Below, piece after piece: positions 47,789-57,607 of a stretch of DNA of 64,000 nucleotides (position 1 is its first letter; each line of letters opens with the position of its first letter). The stretch is from Streptomyces coacervatus (lineage in GTDB: Bacteria > Actinomycetota > Actinomycetes > Streptomycetales > Streptomycetaceae), in assembly GCF_029223485.1 (NCBI RefSeq), contig NZ_JARHTP010000009.1, positions 62,001-126,000 of the forward strand, given 5' to 3'. The notes below the pieces were generated by a model that worked only from the letters and a program-made list of their open reading frames with translations, was not told the DNA's origin and did no database searches. A program made the translations under genes and the position numbers.

Positions 47789-50677
47789 GTGAGGCGGAGC
47801 GTGGTTCGGGCCGGCGAAGATCCGATACCGGCGGGGCGTGCGCCAGGCGGCACGGGGCCCGCCAGTTTCCGTGAGCGGTTCCTGCAGGGTGAGCCGGTCG
47901 AGACGGGCGTGCGCACGTCGATCCTGGATTCCTGGCGGCGCTGCCGGACCCTGGGGCTGTCGCCGGACCAGTCCGACCTTCCCTTCCGGGAGGACTTCGA
48001 ACCGGACGGACGGATCGTCCGCGCGGCCGTTCCGGTGCTCGACCGGCTGCAGACCACGTTCGCCGGCAGCGCGATGAACATCTCCGTCGCCGATGCGAGC
48101 GGGACGGTTCTCCTGCGCCGTTTCGGAGAAGCGTCGCTGGCCAGAGTTCTCCCGGCCATCCAGAGTGTCCCCGGGTTCGTGTTCGCCGAGAATCTCGCGG
48201 GTACCAACGGCATCGGTCTCGCCCTGGCCGAGCGCCAACCCATCCGGGTCTACGGTGCCGAGCACTTCGCCGAGCGCTCCCAGGGCAGTGCCTGCCGCGC
48301 GCTTCCCGTCCGCGACCCGCTCAGCGGCCGCATCGAGGGCGTCCTGTGCTTCGGCTATCCGCGCAGCGCCGAGGACCCGGCGCTGGACACCGTGATACGC
48401 AAGGCGGCCGAGACCATCGAGCGGCGGCTGCTGGGGCAGAGTTCCTCGCGTGAGCGCGCTCTGCTGCGGGCGTACCTGGACAGCGGAGCCGAGGCCGCCG
48501 CAGGTTTTCGGCACCGCATAGGGGTGCGGGAACTGGCCGTGGAGATGAGCCCCCGTGACCGGGCGATCCTCATGGAGAAGGCCGCCGAGCTGATCGCCTG
48601 CGCGCAGCGGGCCTGTGTCGACGTGCCCCTGTCCGACGGCCGTCGGGTCACGCTCGTGAGCCGGCCGATGACGAGTTCCTCCGGAGTGGAGGGCTTCGCC
48701 ATCGAGGCCGTTGTCCCCGGTCCCTCACCGCGCGAGCCCCTCGCCTTCCCGCATCAGGTCCACGAGCCGCTGGGCCTCCCTGCCGAGCTTGCCGTCGCCA
48801 CCTCCCTCACGTTCTCCGGGGCTGTTCCCGAGGTGGCGCCCGGGCAGCTCCACGTCACCCCGCCGGCGGAGCATCTTCCCGGCACGGAGCACGGCCCTGT
48901 CGCCGTGGGCGTCGAGCGCGTCACGGTCGGCGACGGCACGACGGACGAGCACTCCGACTCCCCGCCCCCGGCGAGAGGGCTCATGATGGTGGGGGAGCCG
49001 TACGTGGGGACCTACGCCCTGGCCGCGCGCCGCCGCCTGGAAATGTTGGCCGAGGCCGGCGTCCGCATAGGCACCACCCTGGATGTGCGCACTACCGCCC
49101 GGGAGCTCGCCGAGTCGGCGGTGCCGCAACTGGCCGACTTCGTCACCATCGACCTGCCGGAAGCCGTGCTCCGCGGCGAGGAGTCCGCCGATCCCCGCAG
49201 TGACCTACGCCGTACGGTGGTCCACGGCATCCATGACGACTGTCCCTTCCACCCGGCCGGCAAGCAGGTCGACTACGGTCCGACGATGCCGCAGTCGCGG
49301 TGTCTGACGAGCGGACAGGCAGTGCTGGAACCGGACCTGAAGGCTGCCGCGGGCTGGTTCGCGCAGGACCCTGAGCACTCGGCACAGCTGCTGAGCCACG
49401 TCCACTCCCTCATCGCGGTGCCCCTGGTCGCCCGCGGCGCAGTCCTGGGCGTGGTCGGCTTCTACCGCGCGCAGGACTCGCCACCGTTCGGGGACGACGA
49501 CCGGTCGCTGGCCCAGGAACTGGCCGCCCGTGCCGCACTGTCCATCGACAACGCCCGGCGCTACACGCGCGAACGCGCCATGGTCCTGGCCCTGCAGCGC
49601 AGCCTGCTCCCGCACGGTGTGCCGGATCAGGACGCCGTCGAGGTCGCCCATCGCTACCTGCCCGCCGAATCCGACGTGGGAGGGGACTGGTACGACGTCA
49701 TACCCCTGTCCGGCAGCCGCATCGGGCTCTTCGTCGGCGACGTCGTCGGCCACGGCATGCTCTCCGCCGCCACCATGGGGCGGCTGCGCACGGCCGCCCG
49801 CAGTTTTGCCGAACTCGACTTCCCCCCGGACGAGGTCCTCACCCACCTCGACAAACTCGTGGGACGCCTGGACCGGGAGGACCCCGGCGCCGTGGACGCA
49901 GGCATCATCGGCGCGACCTGTCTCTACGCCATCTACGACCCGACCACACAGCAGTGCACCATGGCCCGCGCCGGCCATCCCCCGCCCGCTCTGGTCCGCC
50001 CCGACGGCACCGTGTGGTTCCCCGACCTGCCCGCCGGACCGCCGCTCGGCCTCGGCGGTCTGCCGTTCGAAGCCGCCGAGCTCGACCTCCCTGAGAACAG
50101 CCAGCTGGTCCTCTACACCGACGGGCTCATCGAGGACCGTCACCGCGACGTCGACGTGGTCCTCGATCAGCTGAGCGCCACGCTGGCCCAGGCGAACGGC
50201 ACGCCCGACGAGACCTGCGAGGCGGTACTCGACACCGTGGCCCCCGCCCACCCCTGCGACGACATCGCCCTGCTCGTCGCCCGCACCCACGCCCTGGACC
50301 CCCAGCGGATCGCCACCTGGGACCTGCCCGCGGATCCGGCCCTGGTCAGCGAGGTGCGCGCCTCCGCCACCCGGCAACTGACCGACTGGGGACTCGACGA
50401 GGCCGCGTTCGCCGTTGAACTGGTGCTCAGCGAGCTGGTCACGAACGCCATCCGCCACGGCGCAGGGCCCATCCGGGTACGGCTGCTCCACGACCGCACC
50501 CTGATCTGCGAGGTCTCCGACACCAGCAACACCGCCCCGCACCTGCGCCGAGCGGCCAGCACCGACGAGGGCGGCCGCGGCCTGTTCCTCGTCGCGCAGC
50601 TGACGCAGAGCTGGGGCACGCGCTACACCCAGCAGGGCAAGGTCATCTGGGCCGAATGCGGGCTCGAGGGGGCCTGA
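47789..50677 (+). CDS. Multi-domain SpoIIE-type phosphatase with AcoR-like and GAF sensors and an anti-sigma-like kinase domain
   Basis: This 962-residue cytoplasmic signalling protein has an AcoR-type N-terminus (ILDSWRRCRTLGLSP and a GAF with GTNGIGLALAERQPIRVYGAEHF, about 45-225) and a linker. A second GAF (about 415-590) and a PP2C/SpoIIE domain (about 600-820: VGGDWYDVIPL, FVGDVVGHGMLSAATMGRLR, VLYTDGLIED) follow. A HATPase_c anti-sigma-type domain closes it (about 835-955: LVLSELVTNAIRHGAGPIRVRL, GGRGLFLVAQL). It could both dephosphorylate an anti-anti-sigma factor and act as its kinase. The GTG at 47789 is the start. The sugar ABC operon follows after 136 nt. Confidence 0.9.
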   Translation: MRRSVVRAGEDPIPAGRAPGGTGPASFRERFLQGEPVETGVRTSILDSWRRCRTLGLSPDQSDLPFREDFEPDGRIVRAAVPVLDRLQTTFAGSAMNISVADASGTVLLRRFGEASLARVLPAIQSVPGFVFAENLAGTNGIGLALAERQPIRVYGAEHFAERSQGSACRALPVRDPLSGRIEGVLCFGYPRSAEDPALDTVIRKAAETIERRLLGQSSSRERALLRAYLDSGAEAAAGFRHRIGVRELAVEMSPRDRAILMEKAAELIACAQRACVDVPLSDGRRVTLVSRPMTSSSGVEGFAIEAVVPGPSPREPLAFPHQVHEPLGLPAELAVATSLTFSGAVPEVAPGQLHVTPPAEHLPGTEHGPVAVGVERVTVGDGTTDEHSDSPPPARGLMMVGEPYVGTYALAARRRLEMLAEAGVRIGTTLDVRTTARELAESAVPQLADFVTIDLPEAVLRGEESADPRSDLRRTVVHGIHDDCPFHPAGKQVDYGPTMPQSRCLTSGQAVLEPDLKAAAGWFAQDPEHSAQLLSHVHSLIAVPLVARGAVLGVVGFYRAQDSPPFGDDDRSLAQELAARAALSIDNARRYTRERAMVLALQRSLLPHGVPDQDAVEVAHRYLPAESDVGGDWYDVIPLSGSRIGLFVGDVVGHGMLSAATMGRLRTAARSFAELDFPPDEVLTHLDKLVGRLDREDPGAVDAGIIGATCLYAIYDPTTQQCTMARAGHPPPALVRPDGTVWFPDLPAGPPLGLGGLPFEAAELDLPENSQLVLYTDGLIEDRHRDVDVVLDQLSATLAQANGTPDETCEAVLDTVAPAHPCDDIALLVARTHALDPQRIATWDLPADPALVSEVRASATRQLTDWGLDEAAFAVELVLSELVTNAIRHGAGPIRVRLLHDRTLICEVSDTSNTAPHLRRAASTDEGGRGLFLVAQLTQSWGTRYTQQGKVIWAECGLEGA

Positions 50678-50725
50678 GGCGCCGACCCCGGCGATTCGCT
50701 GCTCCGTTGGGGTCACAGCGGGCGG

Positions 50726-50752
50726 CCACATGTCGGAAAATGTGCAACATGT
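50726..50752. promoter_or_regulatory. Candidate operator upstream of the sugar ABC operon
   Basis: CACATGT (50726-50732) and ACATGTG (50746-50752) form an inverted repeat with ATGTG also present between them. It lies about 60-90 nt before the chosen GTG of the ATPase gene, a position suited to a LacI/ROK-type repressor. Confidence 0.45.
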
Positions 50753-50813
50753 GCCGCTAATGTCACTGATGCACATCGGGAAGAACACGACAGGTCCAAC
50801 CCCGGAGAGGTCC

Positions 50814-52361
50814 GTGCACGAGGCCCACGACACCTCTGCGCATGCGGTCCCGCCCTTCGGGGCGGAACCTCTGGTCCGTGTCCGCGGACTTGCCAAGCGC
50901 TTCGGGGGAACCCTCGCGCTCGCCGGGGTCGACCTCGATGTCCACGCCGGCAGCGTCCTCGCCCTCCTTGGTCCCAACGGAGCCGGGAAGTCCACGCTCA
51001 TCAAGGTGCTCGCCGGCGTCCACCACGCCGACTCGGGGCAGGTCACCGTGGCCGGGCACCCGCTCGGGAGTCACGCCGCTTCCCGGCACATGTCCTTCAT
51101 CCATCAGGATCTCGGCCTGGTGGAGTGGATGACGGTAGCCGAGAACATCGCTCTGAGCGCCGGGTATCCGCGCCGCGCCGGACTGATCTCCTGGCGGCTC
51201 ACCCGAGAACACTGCACCGAGGCCCTGCGGGTCGTCGCCGGACATCTCGACCCCGACACGCCGATCTCCCGCCTCGCCCCGGCCGAGCGTTCGCTTGTCG
51301 CCGTCGCACGAGCCCTGGCGGCACGGGCGAGACTCATCGTCCTCGACGAGCCGACCGCCCGCCTGCCCGCCGCGGACTGCACCCGGCTGTTCCGGGTGCT
51401 GCACACCCTGCGCGAACGGGGGCACGGCATCCTCTACGTCACCCATCGCCTGGACGAGGTGTACGAGGTCGCCGACACCTTCGCCGTGCTGCGCGACGGG
51501 CGCCTGGTCAGCCACGGCTCGCCGGCGAGCCACACTCCTGCCCGCCTGGTGCGCGCCATCACCGGCGAGGGGCCGACCGATCACCGCCCCGCCACCACCC
51601 CGGCCGGCGGCCCGGCCATCCTGACCCTGGACGGGGTGCGCACCCCCGACGCGGGACCGGTCAGTCTGGAGCTCAGGCGGGGGGAAGTCCTCGGCCTGGT
51701 CGGCCTCACGGGCGCCGGACACATGGGCCTCGCCCGAGCCCTTGCGGGCGCCCGGCCCCTCCTCGGCGGACGGGCCCTTCTCGGCGGTCGCCCGTACCAT
51801 CCCCGTACGGTCGCGGACGCCGTCGGACAGGGTGTCGCCCTCGTACCCGGTGACAGACAGCGGGAGGGTTGCCTCGCCGAGCTGACCGTACGGGAGAACC
51901 TCCTGGCCAACCCCCGGGCGGGAGGCATGTCGGCGCTGTGCTGGATCAGCCCCCGCCGCGAACGCGCCGAGGCCGGCACCCTGATCGAACGGTTCTCGGT
52001 GCGTCCCGACGACAGCGAGGCTGCCATCGCCACCCTGTCCGGGGGGAACCAGCAGAAGGTCATGATCGGCCGGTGGCTGCGGCTGGCCCTGCGCCTGCTG
52101 ATCCTCGAGGAACCGACGGCGAGCGTGGACATCGGTGCCAAAGCCGCGATCCACCGCCTGCTCGACGAGGCGCTCGCCGCCGGCCTCGCGGTCCTCCTCA
52201 TCTCCAGCGACTTCGAGGAGGTCGCGGGCGTGTGTCGGCGCGCCCTGGTCTTCGTCCGCGGATCCGTGACGACCGAACTGACCGGCCCGGCCCTCACGGT
52301 CACCGAGCTCACGCGGGCGGCTTCGGCCCTGCCCTCCTCCGGAACCGCGGCGAATCCGTGA
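50814..52361 (+). CDS. Sugar ABC transporter ATPase, two NBDs (RbsA/MglA-type)
   Basis: This ATPase has about 515 residues and two NBDs in tandem. NBD1 has Walker A GPNGAGKSTLIKVLAG and Walker B LIVLDEPTARL but a degenerate signature LAPAERSLVAVARAL. NBD2 has the usual altered P-loop GLTGAGHMGLARAL with signature LSGGNQQKVMIGRWL and LLILEEPTASVDIGAK. This is typical of ribose/galactose-type importers. The GTG at 50814 is chosen because GGAG is 6 nt upstream and the operator-like repeat would otherwise lie in the coding region; an ATG at 50730 is in frame. The stop overlaps the permease GTG. Confidence 0.9.
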   Translation: MHEAHDTSAHAVPPFGAEPLVRVRGLAKRFGGTLALAGVDLDVHAGSVLALLGPNGAGKSTLIKVLAGVHHADSGQVTVAGHPLGSHAASRHMSFIHQDLGLVEWMTVAENIALSAGYPRRAGLISWRLTREHCTEALRVVAGHLDPDTPISRLAPAERSLVAVARALAARARLIVLDEPTARLPAADCTRLFRVLHTLRERGHGILYVTHRLDEVYEVADTFAVLRDGRLVSHGSPASHTPARLVRAITGEGPTDHRPATTPAGGPAILTLDGVRTPDAGPVSLELRRGEVLGLVGLTGAGHMGLARALAGARPLLGGRALLGGRPYHPRTVADAVGQGVALVPGDRQREGCLAELTVRENLLANPRAGGMSALCWISPRRERAEAGTLIERFSVRPDDSEAAIATLSGGNQQKVMIGRWLRLALRLLILEEPTASVDIGAKAAIHRLLDEALAAGLAVLLISSDFEEVAGVCRRALVFVRGSVTTELTGPALTVTELTRAASALPSSGTAANP

Positions 52362-53464
52362 CCGGCTCCCCCTCTCCGGCTGCGCCCCCGCCGCGGCCGC
52401 GTCGCTCGGGACCACCGAGGCGACTCGCCCGACTGCACGGCCGTAGCGGGCAACTCATCGGCGCCTACGGCCTCCTGACCCTCACCGCCCTGCTCTTCCT
52501 GATCTTCTCCCTCACCCTGCCGCGTACCTTTCCCACCCGGGACACCGTCGACTCGATCCTGTCCAACCAGTCGATCCCGGCCGTCCTCGCACTCGCCGCG
52601 ATGGTCCCCATCGTGACCGGCGCGTTCGACCTCTCCATCGGCTACGGTCTCGGCCTGGCGCACGTCATGGTGATGCAGCTCGTCGTGGGCGACGGGTGGC
52701 CCTGGCCGCTCGCCTGCCTCACGGTGATCGCCGGAGGGGGTGTCGTGGGCGTCCTCAACGGTGTCGTCGTCGAATTCGGACGGATCGATTCGTTCATCGC
52801 CACGCTCGGAACCGGCAGCATTATGTACGCGGTGACCGGATGGGTCACCGGCGGCGGCCGGATCGTCCCCGGCCCGCAAGGCCTCCCGGCCGCCTTCACC
52901 GACATCTACGACTCGACGTTCCTCGGCCTGCCGGTTCCCGCCTTTTACGTGCTCGCGCTCACGGTCGCCCTCTGGGTGGTTCTGGAGCGGCTGCCGCTCG
53001 GCAGGTACCTGTACGTCGTCGGGTCGAACCCGCGCGCCGCCGACCTGGTCGGCATCCCGACCCGCAAGTACACCGTCTACGCCTTCGCCGCGTCGGGACT
53101 GATCGTCGGCTTCGACGGAGTGCTGCTCGCGGCCCAGCAGCAGATCGGCAATCCCAGCGTCGGCCTCGACTACCTGCTGCCCGCGTTCGTCGGGGCCCTC
53201 CTCGGCTCCACCGCCATCAAACCCGGGCGCCCCAACGCCCTGGGCACCCTCGTCGCCGTCGCCGTCCTCGCCGTCGGCCTCACCGGCATCGCCCAGATGG
53301 GCGGCGATTTCTGGACGGTCCCGTTGTTCTACGGCGGCACCCTGCTCCTCGCCGTCGGACTGGCCGGCTACTCCGCTCGTCGCCGCCTGCGCACCGGTGC
53401 GGTCGTCGCCCGCGATTCGCCCGCCGTGACACAGGACGACGGCACGCCGGGCAGCCCTCCATGA
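52358..53464 (+). CDS. Sugar ABC transporter permease (RbsC-type)
   Basis: This 368-residue branched-chain/ribose-type permease (BPD_transp_2) has about eight to ten membrane helices. Family marks are SNQSIPAVLALAAMVPIVTGAFDLSIGYGLGLAHV, GRIDSFIATLGTGSIMYAVTGWVTGG, LPLGRYLYVVGSNPRAADLVGIPTRKY and AFVGALLGSTAIKPGRPNALGT. The GTG at 52358 overlaps the ATPase stop (GTGA). It forms the membrane channel of the importer. Confidence 0.92.
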   Translation: MTGSPSPAAPPPRPRRSGPPRRLARLHGRSGQLIGAYGLLTLTALLFLIFSLTLPRTFPTRDTVDSILSNQSIPAVLALAAMVPIVTGAFDLSIGYGLGLAHVMVMQLVVGDGWPWPLACLTVIAGGGVVGVLNGVVVEFGRIDSFIATLGTGSIMYAVTGWVTGGGRIVPGPQGLPAAFTDIYDSTFLGLPVPAFYVLALTVALWVVLERLPLGRYLYVVGSNPRAADLVGIPTRKYTVYAFAASGLIVGFDGVLLAAQQQIGNPSVGLDYLLPAFVGALLGSTAIKPGRPNALGTLVAVAVLAVGLTGIAQMGGDFWTVPLFYGGTLLLAVGLAGYSARRRLRTGAVVARDSPAVTQDDGTPGSPP

Positions 53465-53520
53465 CCCACGCCGCGGGCACCGCCAGAGTGCCCGGGCGGC
53501 ATCCTCCGCAAGGAGCTTCC

Positions 53521-54681
53521 GTGCACCGCAACCGCAACACCCCCACCGTCCGCAACGCGCGGTCCACTGCCACCGCCCTGGTGGTCGCGGTCTTCGTGCT
53601 GGCCGGCTGTGAACGCGGCTCGTCGAGCGGCCCGGCGCACTCCACCTCGGGTTCGAGCGGCTGCCCCGCGGCCCAGACCAGGGCCCAGGCCGCCGTCAGC
53701 CGGGCGGAGCGGACCGACATCCCCTGGAACGGACCGACCAGCGGTCCCACCGCGGTGGCCGGCAAGACCATCGTCTACGTCGCCCAGACCATGACCAATC
53801 CCGGAGTCGCGGGCGCCGCGGACAGCGTGCGGAAAGCCGCGCGCGTCATCGGCTGGCACGTCCGGGTGATCGACGGTGGCGGCACCCCCGCCGGCATCCA
53901 GGCGGCGATGAGCGAGGCCGTGGACGTCAGACCCTCGGGCATCGTCATCGGGGGCTTCGACCCGGGCTCGACCTCGCAGCAGGTGGCGCGTGCGAACGCG
54001 GCAGGCATCCCGCTCATCGGCTGGCACGCGGTCGCTTCCCCCGGCCCCAGCCGGCGCCCCAGGCTCTTTACCAACGTCACGACCAAGGTCGAGGACGTGG
54101 CCAGAGCCAGTGCGCAGTGGGTCATCTCGAGCTCCGACGGCACAGCCGGGGCCGTGGTCTTCACCGATGCCTCGATCCCCTTCGCCAAGTACAAGTCCGA
54201 CCTGATCAGGAAGGAGCTGGCCACCTGCGCGGGGGTAAAGCTGCTGGCGTACGAGAACATCCCGATCCCGGATGCCAGCAGCCGTACGCCCCGGGAGATC
54301 TCCTCACTGCTCTCCCGCTTCCAGGGGAGATGGACCCACTCCGTCGCCATCAACGACCTGTACTTCGCCGATGCCGCCCCGGCGTTCCGCGCGGCCGGCA
54401 AGAAGGGTTCCGGCCCGCCCTTCAACATCGGCGCCGGTGACGGCGACCCCTCCGCCTTCCAGCGCATCAACAGCAAGCAGTACCAGGCGGCCACCGTGCC
54501 AGAGCCGCTGTCCCTGCAGGGCTGGCAGATCGTCGACGAGTTCAATCGCGCCTTCTCCGGCCGGCCGGCCAGCGGGTATGTGGCCCCCGTCCACATCAGC
54601 ACGGCCGACAACAGCCACGGCGCCACGACCTGGGATCCGGCGGGATACCGGGAGGCGTACCGGAAGATCTGGGGCACGTGA
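53521..54681 (+). CDS. Sugar ABC substrate-binding lipoprotein (periplasmic-binding type 1)
   Basis: This 386-residue binding protein has signal peptide and lipobox VLAGC. The Peripla_BP_4-like domain contains KTIVYVAQTMTNPGVAGAADSVRKAARVIGWHVRVIDGGGTPAGIQAAMSEAV, GIVIGGFDP, AAGIPLIGWHAV and HSVAINDLYFADAA. GTG 53521 has AAGGAG about 5 nt upstream; an ATG at 53461 overlapping the permease stop is less likely. The ligand is probably a pentose, hexose or sugar alcohol. Confidence 0.9.
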   Translation: MHRNRNTPTVRNARSTATALVVAVFVLAGCERGSSSGPAHSTSGSSGCPAAQTRAQAAVSRAERTDIPWNGPTSGPTAVAGKTIVYVAQTMTNPGVAGAADSVRKAARVIGWHVRVIDGGGTPAGIQAAMSEAVDVRPSGIVIGGFDPGSTSQQVARANAAGIPLIGWHAVASPGPSRRPRLFTNVTTKVEDVARASAQWVISSSDGTAGAVVFTDASIPFAKYKSDLIRKELATCAGVKLLAYENIPIPDASSRTPREISSLLSRFQGRWTHSVAINDLYFADAAPAFRAAGKKGSGPPFNIGAGDGDPSAFQRINSKQYQAATVPEPLSLQGWQIVDEFNRAFSGRPASGYVAPVHISTADNSHGATTWDPAGYREAYRKIWGT

Positions 54682-54700
54682 CAGTGGCGGCAGGGACTGG

Positions 54701-57229
54701 TCAACGTGGCGGGGCGTACTCGGTGAGCAGGAGCGCGATGTCGTCCGCCCTGTCGGGGGAAACGTGGCAGGCATCCCGCAGCAGCCCGTCGGCCAGTTCG
54801 TCCAGGCCACCCCCGCCAAGCCGGGCCAGCGACCCCCGGAGTCGCTCGACGTCGGAGCCGATGTCCGAGTCGCGCCTCTCGATCAACCCGTCCGTATAGA
54901 GGGCCAGGACCGACCCGGGAGCGAGACGCAGCTCCGACTCCGGAAAGCGTGCCGTCGCGTCGATGCCGAGCAGTGGGCCGCCGGGCACATCCAGGATCTT
55001 GGTGTGCCCGTCGGGCAGGCGCAGCAGGGGCGGGAGATGGCCCGCGCGGACGATGCGCACGATCCCCGAGCGGGGATGGAACTGGGCGTAGCAGCAGCTG
55101 GCGAGGAGCACCGGGTCGAGGTCCATGTGGAGCCGGTTGGTGCCGGCGACGACGTCGCTCGGTCGGTGGCCGGCGGCGATGAATGCCCGCATGGCGCTGC
55201 GCAGTTGGCCCATGGCGGCCGCGGCGGGGACGTTGTGCCCCTCGACGTCCCCGACGATCAGTGCGACTTCGTCGCCGGTGGGGATGACGTCGTACCAGTC
55301 GCCGCCGATGTCCATCCCCCTGGTGCCCGGAAGATAACGCCCGGTGACGTGCAGCCCCGGCAGAGTGGGCAGCCGGTGCGGCAGCAGCGCGTCCTGCAGG
55401 CCGCGGGCGAGGGCGAATTCGGCGTCGTAGAGTCTGGCGCGTTCCAGCGCCTGGCCGATCAGGCCGCCCAGCGCGGTGAGGACTCCGCGCTCCTCGTCGG
55501 GGAACCGGTGGATGTCGTCGAAGCCGAGAATGCAGGCGCCGACCGGGTGGTTCGAGGCGATCAGCGGCAGGAACGCCCAGGAGTTGGTGTGACCCACCAT
55601 GAGCCCGGGGTAGCTCTCGCGGAGCTGCTCCCGGGACTCGACGAACAGCGGGACCCCGGAGGTCAGCGCGTCCGTCACGGGCAGCCGGGCGTGCAGCGGG
55701 GTGCCTTCGAACCGGGCGAGAAAGCGTTTCGAGTAGCCGCGCTGAGCGAGCAGGTGCAGGCGCTGTTCCTCCACCACAGCGATCGCCAGCTTCTGGCCGC
55801 CGAAGGCCGGCAGCAACTGTTCGGCGACGGCATCGAACACCTCGTCCGCGGTGGCCGCCGCGGTGAGGGCGCTGCCCAGCGTGAGCACCCGGTAGAGGGA
55901 ACCCACGCGGGGGGCCGCGGGCGGAGGCGCCGAGGAGATGGGCGGCCCCTCCTCGGTGACTGGTGCACCGGGTCCGGTGCCGGCCGGTACGGGCTGCCGC
56001 ACTCGTGAGGCCCATCCCGTCATGCCCTGAGCGCCCGGGTGAAGGGAGAAGACCAGCCACTCGTCCGGCGGGCGGCGGACCAGGAAGGAGACCGGTTGCT
56101 GGGAGACGGCGGCGGCCCGGTAGCGGTCCTCGTACACGGGATCGGCCAGCCAAGGCAGGATGTCCCAGGGGCGCCGGCCGAGCAGTTCGTCCTGGCGGAC
56201 CCGCAGCAGATCCTCCAGGCTGTGGTTGGCGTAGGCGAGGCGTCCGTCGGGAGAGAGCGCGAAGAAACCGTCCGCGAGCCGCTCGATCGCCGCCACGGCG
56301 GCCATGCCGCTCCCGGAGTCCAGCACGGCGCCGACCAGGTGGCAAGAGGCCTCCGAGTCGTCGGGGCTCTCCGGTACCCGGCCCCACAGCTCGACGACGC
56401 GGTGTCCACCACGGCCGTCCAGGATGCGTAGGCGGTGCGCCAGTAGGTGTCCCTCCTCGACCGCGGCGCGGGCGGCGGACCCGAAACCGGGCAGATCCGC
56501 CGGCTCGATGTAGGCCGCCAGTGTGGCCGCCCGACCGTCGAACGCGCGGGGCGCAATCCCGAAGATCGCGCACAGCTCGTCGTCGGCAGTGAGGGCTCCG
56601 GTGTCGAGGTTCCAGTCGAACAGGCCCACCCGGATCGCCGGAGCGGACGGCAGCGGGACCAGTACTGGAGCCGTCCGCTCGTCGTACTCACCGAGCGTGC
56701 CGCGGGCCCGCAGTCCGGCGAGGGCGGTGCCCAGCCGGTCGGCGGCGGAGCGCAACTGCCCGCGCTGCGCCCTCGACAGTCCGGTCCCGTCCGGCCTGGG
56801 CGTCCACACCACGGCGATGGCGCCGAAGGTCCGCTCGCCCGCCCGTACGGGGACCGATGCAGAGCCGAACGGGTAGGGCAGGGCGATCGAGAGCTGGGGG
56901 AAGCGCCGCATCGTCTCCTCCGCGCCGGCCAGGTGGACCATGCGCCCGGAGCGACACGCCTCCGCCACCGGCATACGGCTGTTGACCGGGATCCGACGCC
57001 ACCCGCTGAGCAGGGAGGGCGGTGTCCCGCAGGACGCGGCCACGACGAGCGAGCGATGGTCGCCGGAGAGCAGGAACACGCTTCCGGTATGTGCTCCGGT
57101 GACCTCCACGGCATGGACCACGGCCCTCACCAACGCGTCGTCGCGCTCGGGCGCTGCGCCGACACCCGCGGCGCTGAGCGGGTATGAGCTCGATGCCATA
57201 CCGTTGGCCGACACGCTGCCCTCGATCAT
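54701..57229 (-). CDS. PAS/GAF sensor SpoIIE-type phosphatase
   Basis: This 842-residue cytoplasmic protein begins with a GAF-like domain (about 30-170). PAS domains follow (about 190-305: IRVGLFDWNLDTGALTADDELCAIFGI; about 315-395: ALSPDGRLAYANHSLEDLLRVRQDELLG). A second GAF (about 440-605) and a PP2C/SpoIIE domain (about 620-840: IGGDWYDVIPTGDEVALIVGDVEGHNVPAAAAMGQLR, RAGHLPPLLRL, LALYTDGLIERRD) complete it. No HATPase domain is present. It would dephosphorylate an STAS-type anti-anti-sigma factor. The ATG at 57229 lacks a clear ribosome site; the ATG at 57199 is an alternative. Confidence 0.9.
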   Translation of the reverse strand: MIEGSVSANGMASSSYPLSAAGVGAAPERDDALVRAVVHAVEVTGAHTGSVFLLSGDHRSLVVAASCGTPPSLLSGWRRIPVNSRMPVAEACRSGRMVHLAGAEETMRRFPQLSIALPYPFGSASVPVRAGERTFGAIAVVWTPRPDGTGLSRAQRGQLRSAADRLGTALAGLRARGTLGEYDERTAPVLVPLPSAPAIRVGLFDWNLDTGALTADDELCAIFGIAPRAFDGRAATLAAYIEPADLPGFGSAARAAVEEGHLLAHRLRILDGRGGHRVVELWGRVPESPDDSEASCHLVGAVLDSGSGMAAVAAIERLADGFFALSPDGRLAYANHSLEDLLRVRQDELLGRRPWDILPWLADPVYEDRYRAAAVSQQPVSFLVRRPPDEWLVFSLHPGAQGMTGWASRVRQPVPAGTGPGAPVTEEGPPISSAPPPAAPRVGSLYRVLTLGSALTAAATADEVFDAVAEQLLPAFGGQKLAIAVVEEQRLHLLAQRGYSKRFLARFEGTPLHARLPVTDALTSGVPLFVESREQLRESYPGLMVGHTNSWAFLPLIASNHPVGACILGFDDIHRFPDEERGVLTALGGLIGQALERARLYDAEFALARGLQDALLPHRLPTLPGLHVTGRYLPGTRGMDIGGDWYDVIPTGDEVALIVGDVEGHNVPAAAAMGQLRSAMRAFIAAGHRPSDVVAGTNRLHMDLDPVLLASCCYAQFHPRSGIVRIVRAGHLPPLLRLPDGHTKILDVPGGPLLGIDATARFPESELRLAPGSVLALYTDGLIERRDSDIGSDVERLRGSLARLGGGGLDELADGLLRDACHVSPDRADDIALLLTEYAPPR

Positions 57230-57607
57230 CCATGGAGTGCTTTTCCCAGTTTAGGGTCATTCGCACCTCTCTGTGGATGAATGTCGGGCCGGTATGGGTG
57301 AGCCGATTTTGTCCCCGCAGGCCAGACGGAGCGGGGGAACGTTCGCCAGGTTGCCCGATCATGAGCGAGAGCGAGTCGGCCGCCCCCGCGGAAGCTCCTC
57401 TCACCACGGATGCGGGCGTGCTCGCGCCGTTGGGGCGGCCGGCACCTCGGGGCTCGGGCGTTGGCTGCGTGTCCTGGCGGAGTGCTGGATGCGGCCCGTA
57501 TTGCAAGAACCGAGCCGTGTGTACTCGCCCTGGACGTAGTCCTGTCGTGGATGCAGGGTTCCCGACGAGTTGGAAGGTTCTCTGAACCAGGGGTTGCCCT
57601 AACGGAG
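57230..57607. other. Non-coding stretch with possible gene remnants
   Basis: No intact gene is seen. A short frame from ATG 57361 (MSESESAAPAEAPLTTDAG) soon loses any protein-like character and may be the truncated 5' end of a lost gene. The composition is uneven and lower in GC near 57240-57310. The stretch ends in the YjbQ fragment. Confidence 0.5.
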
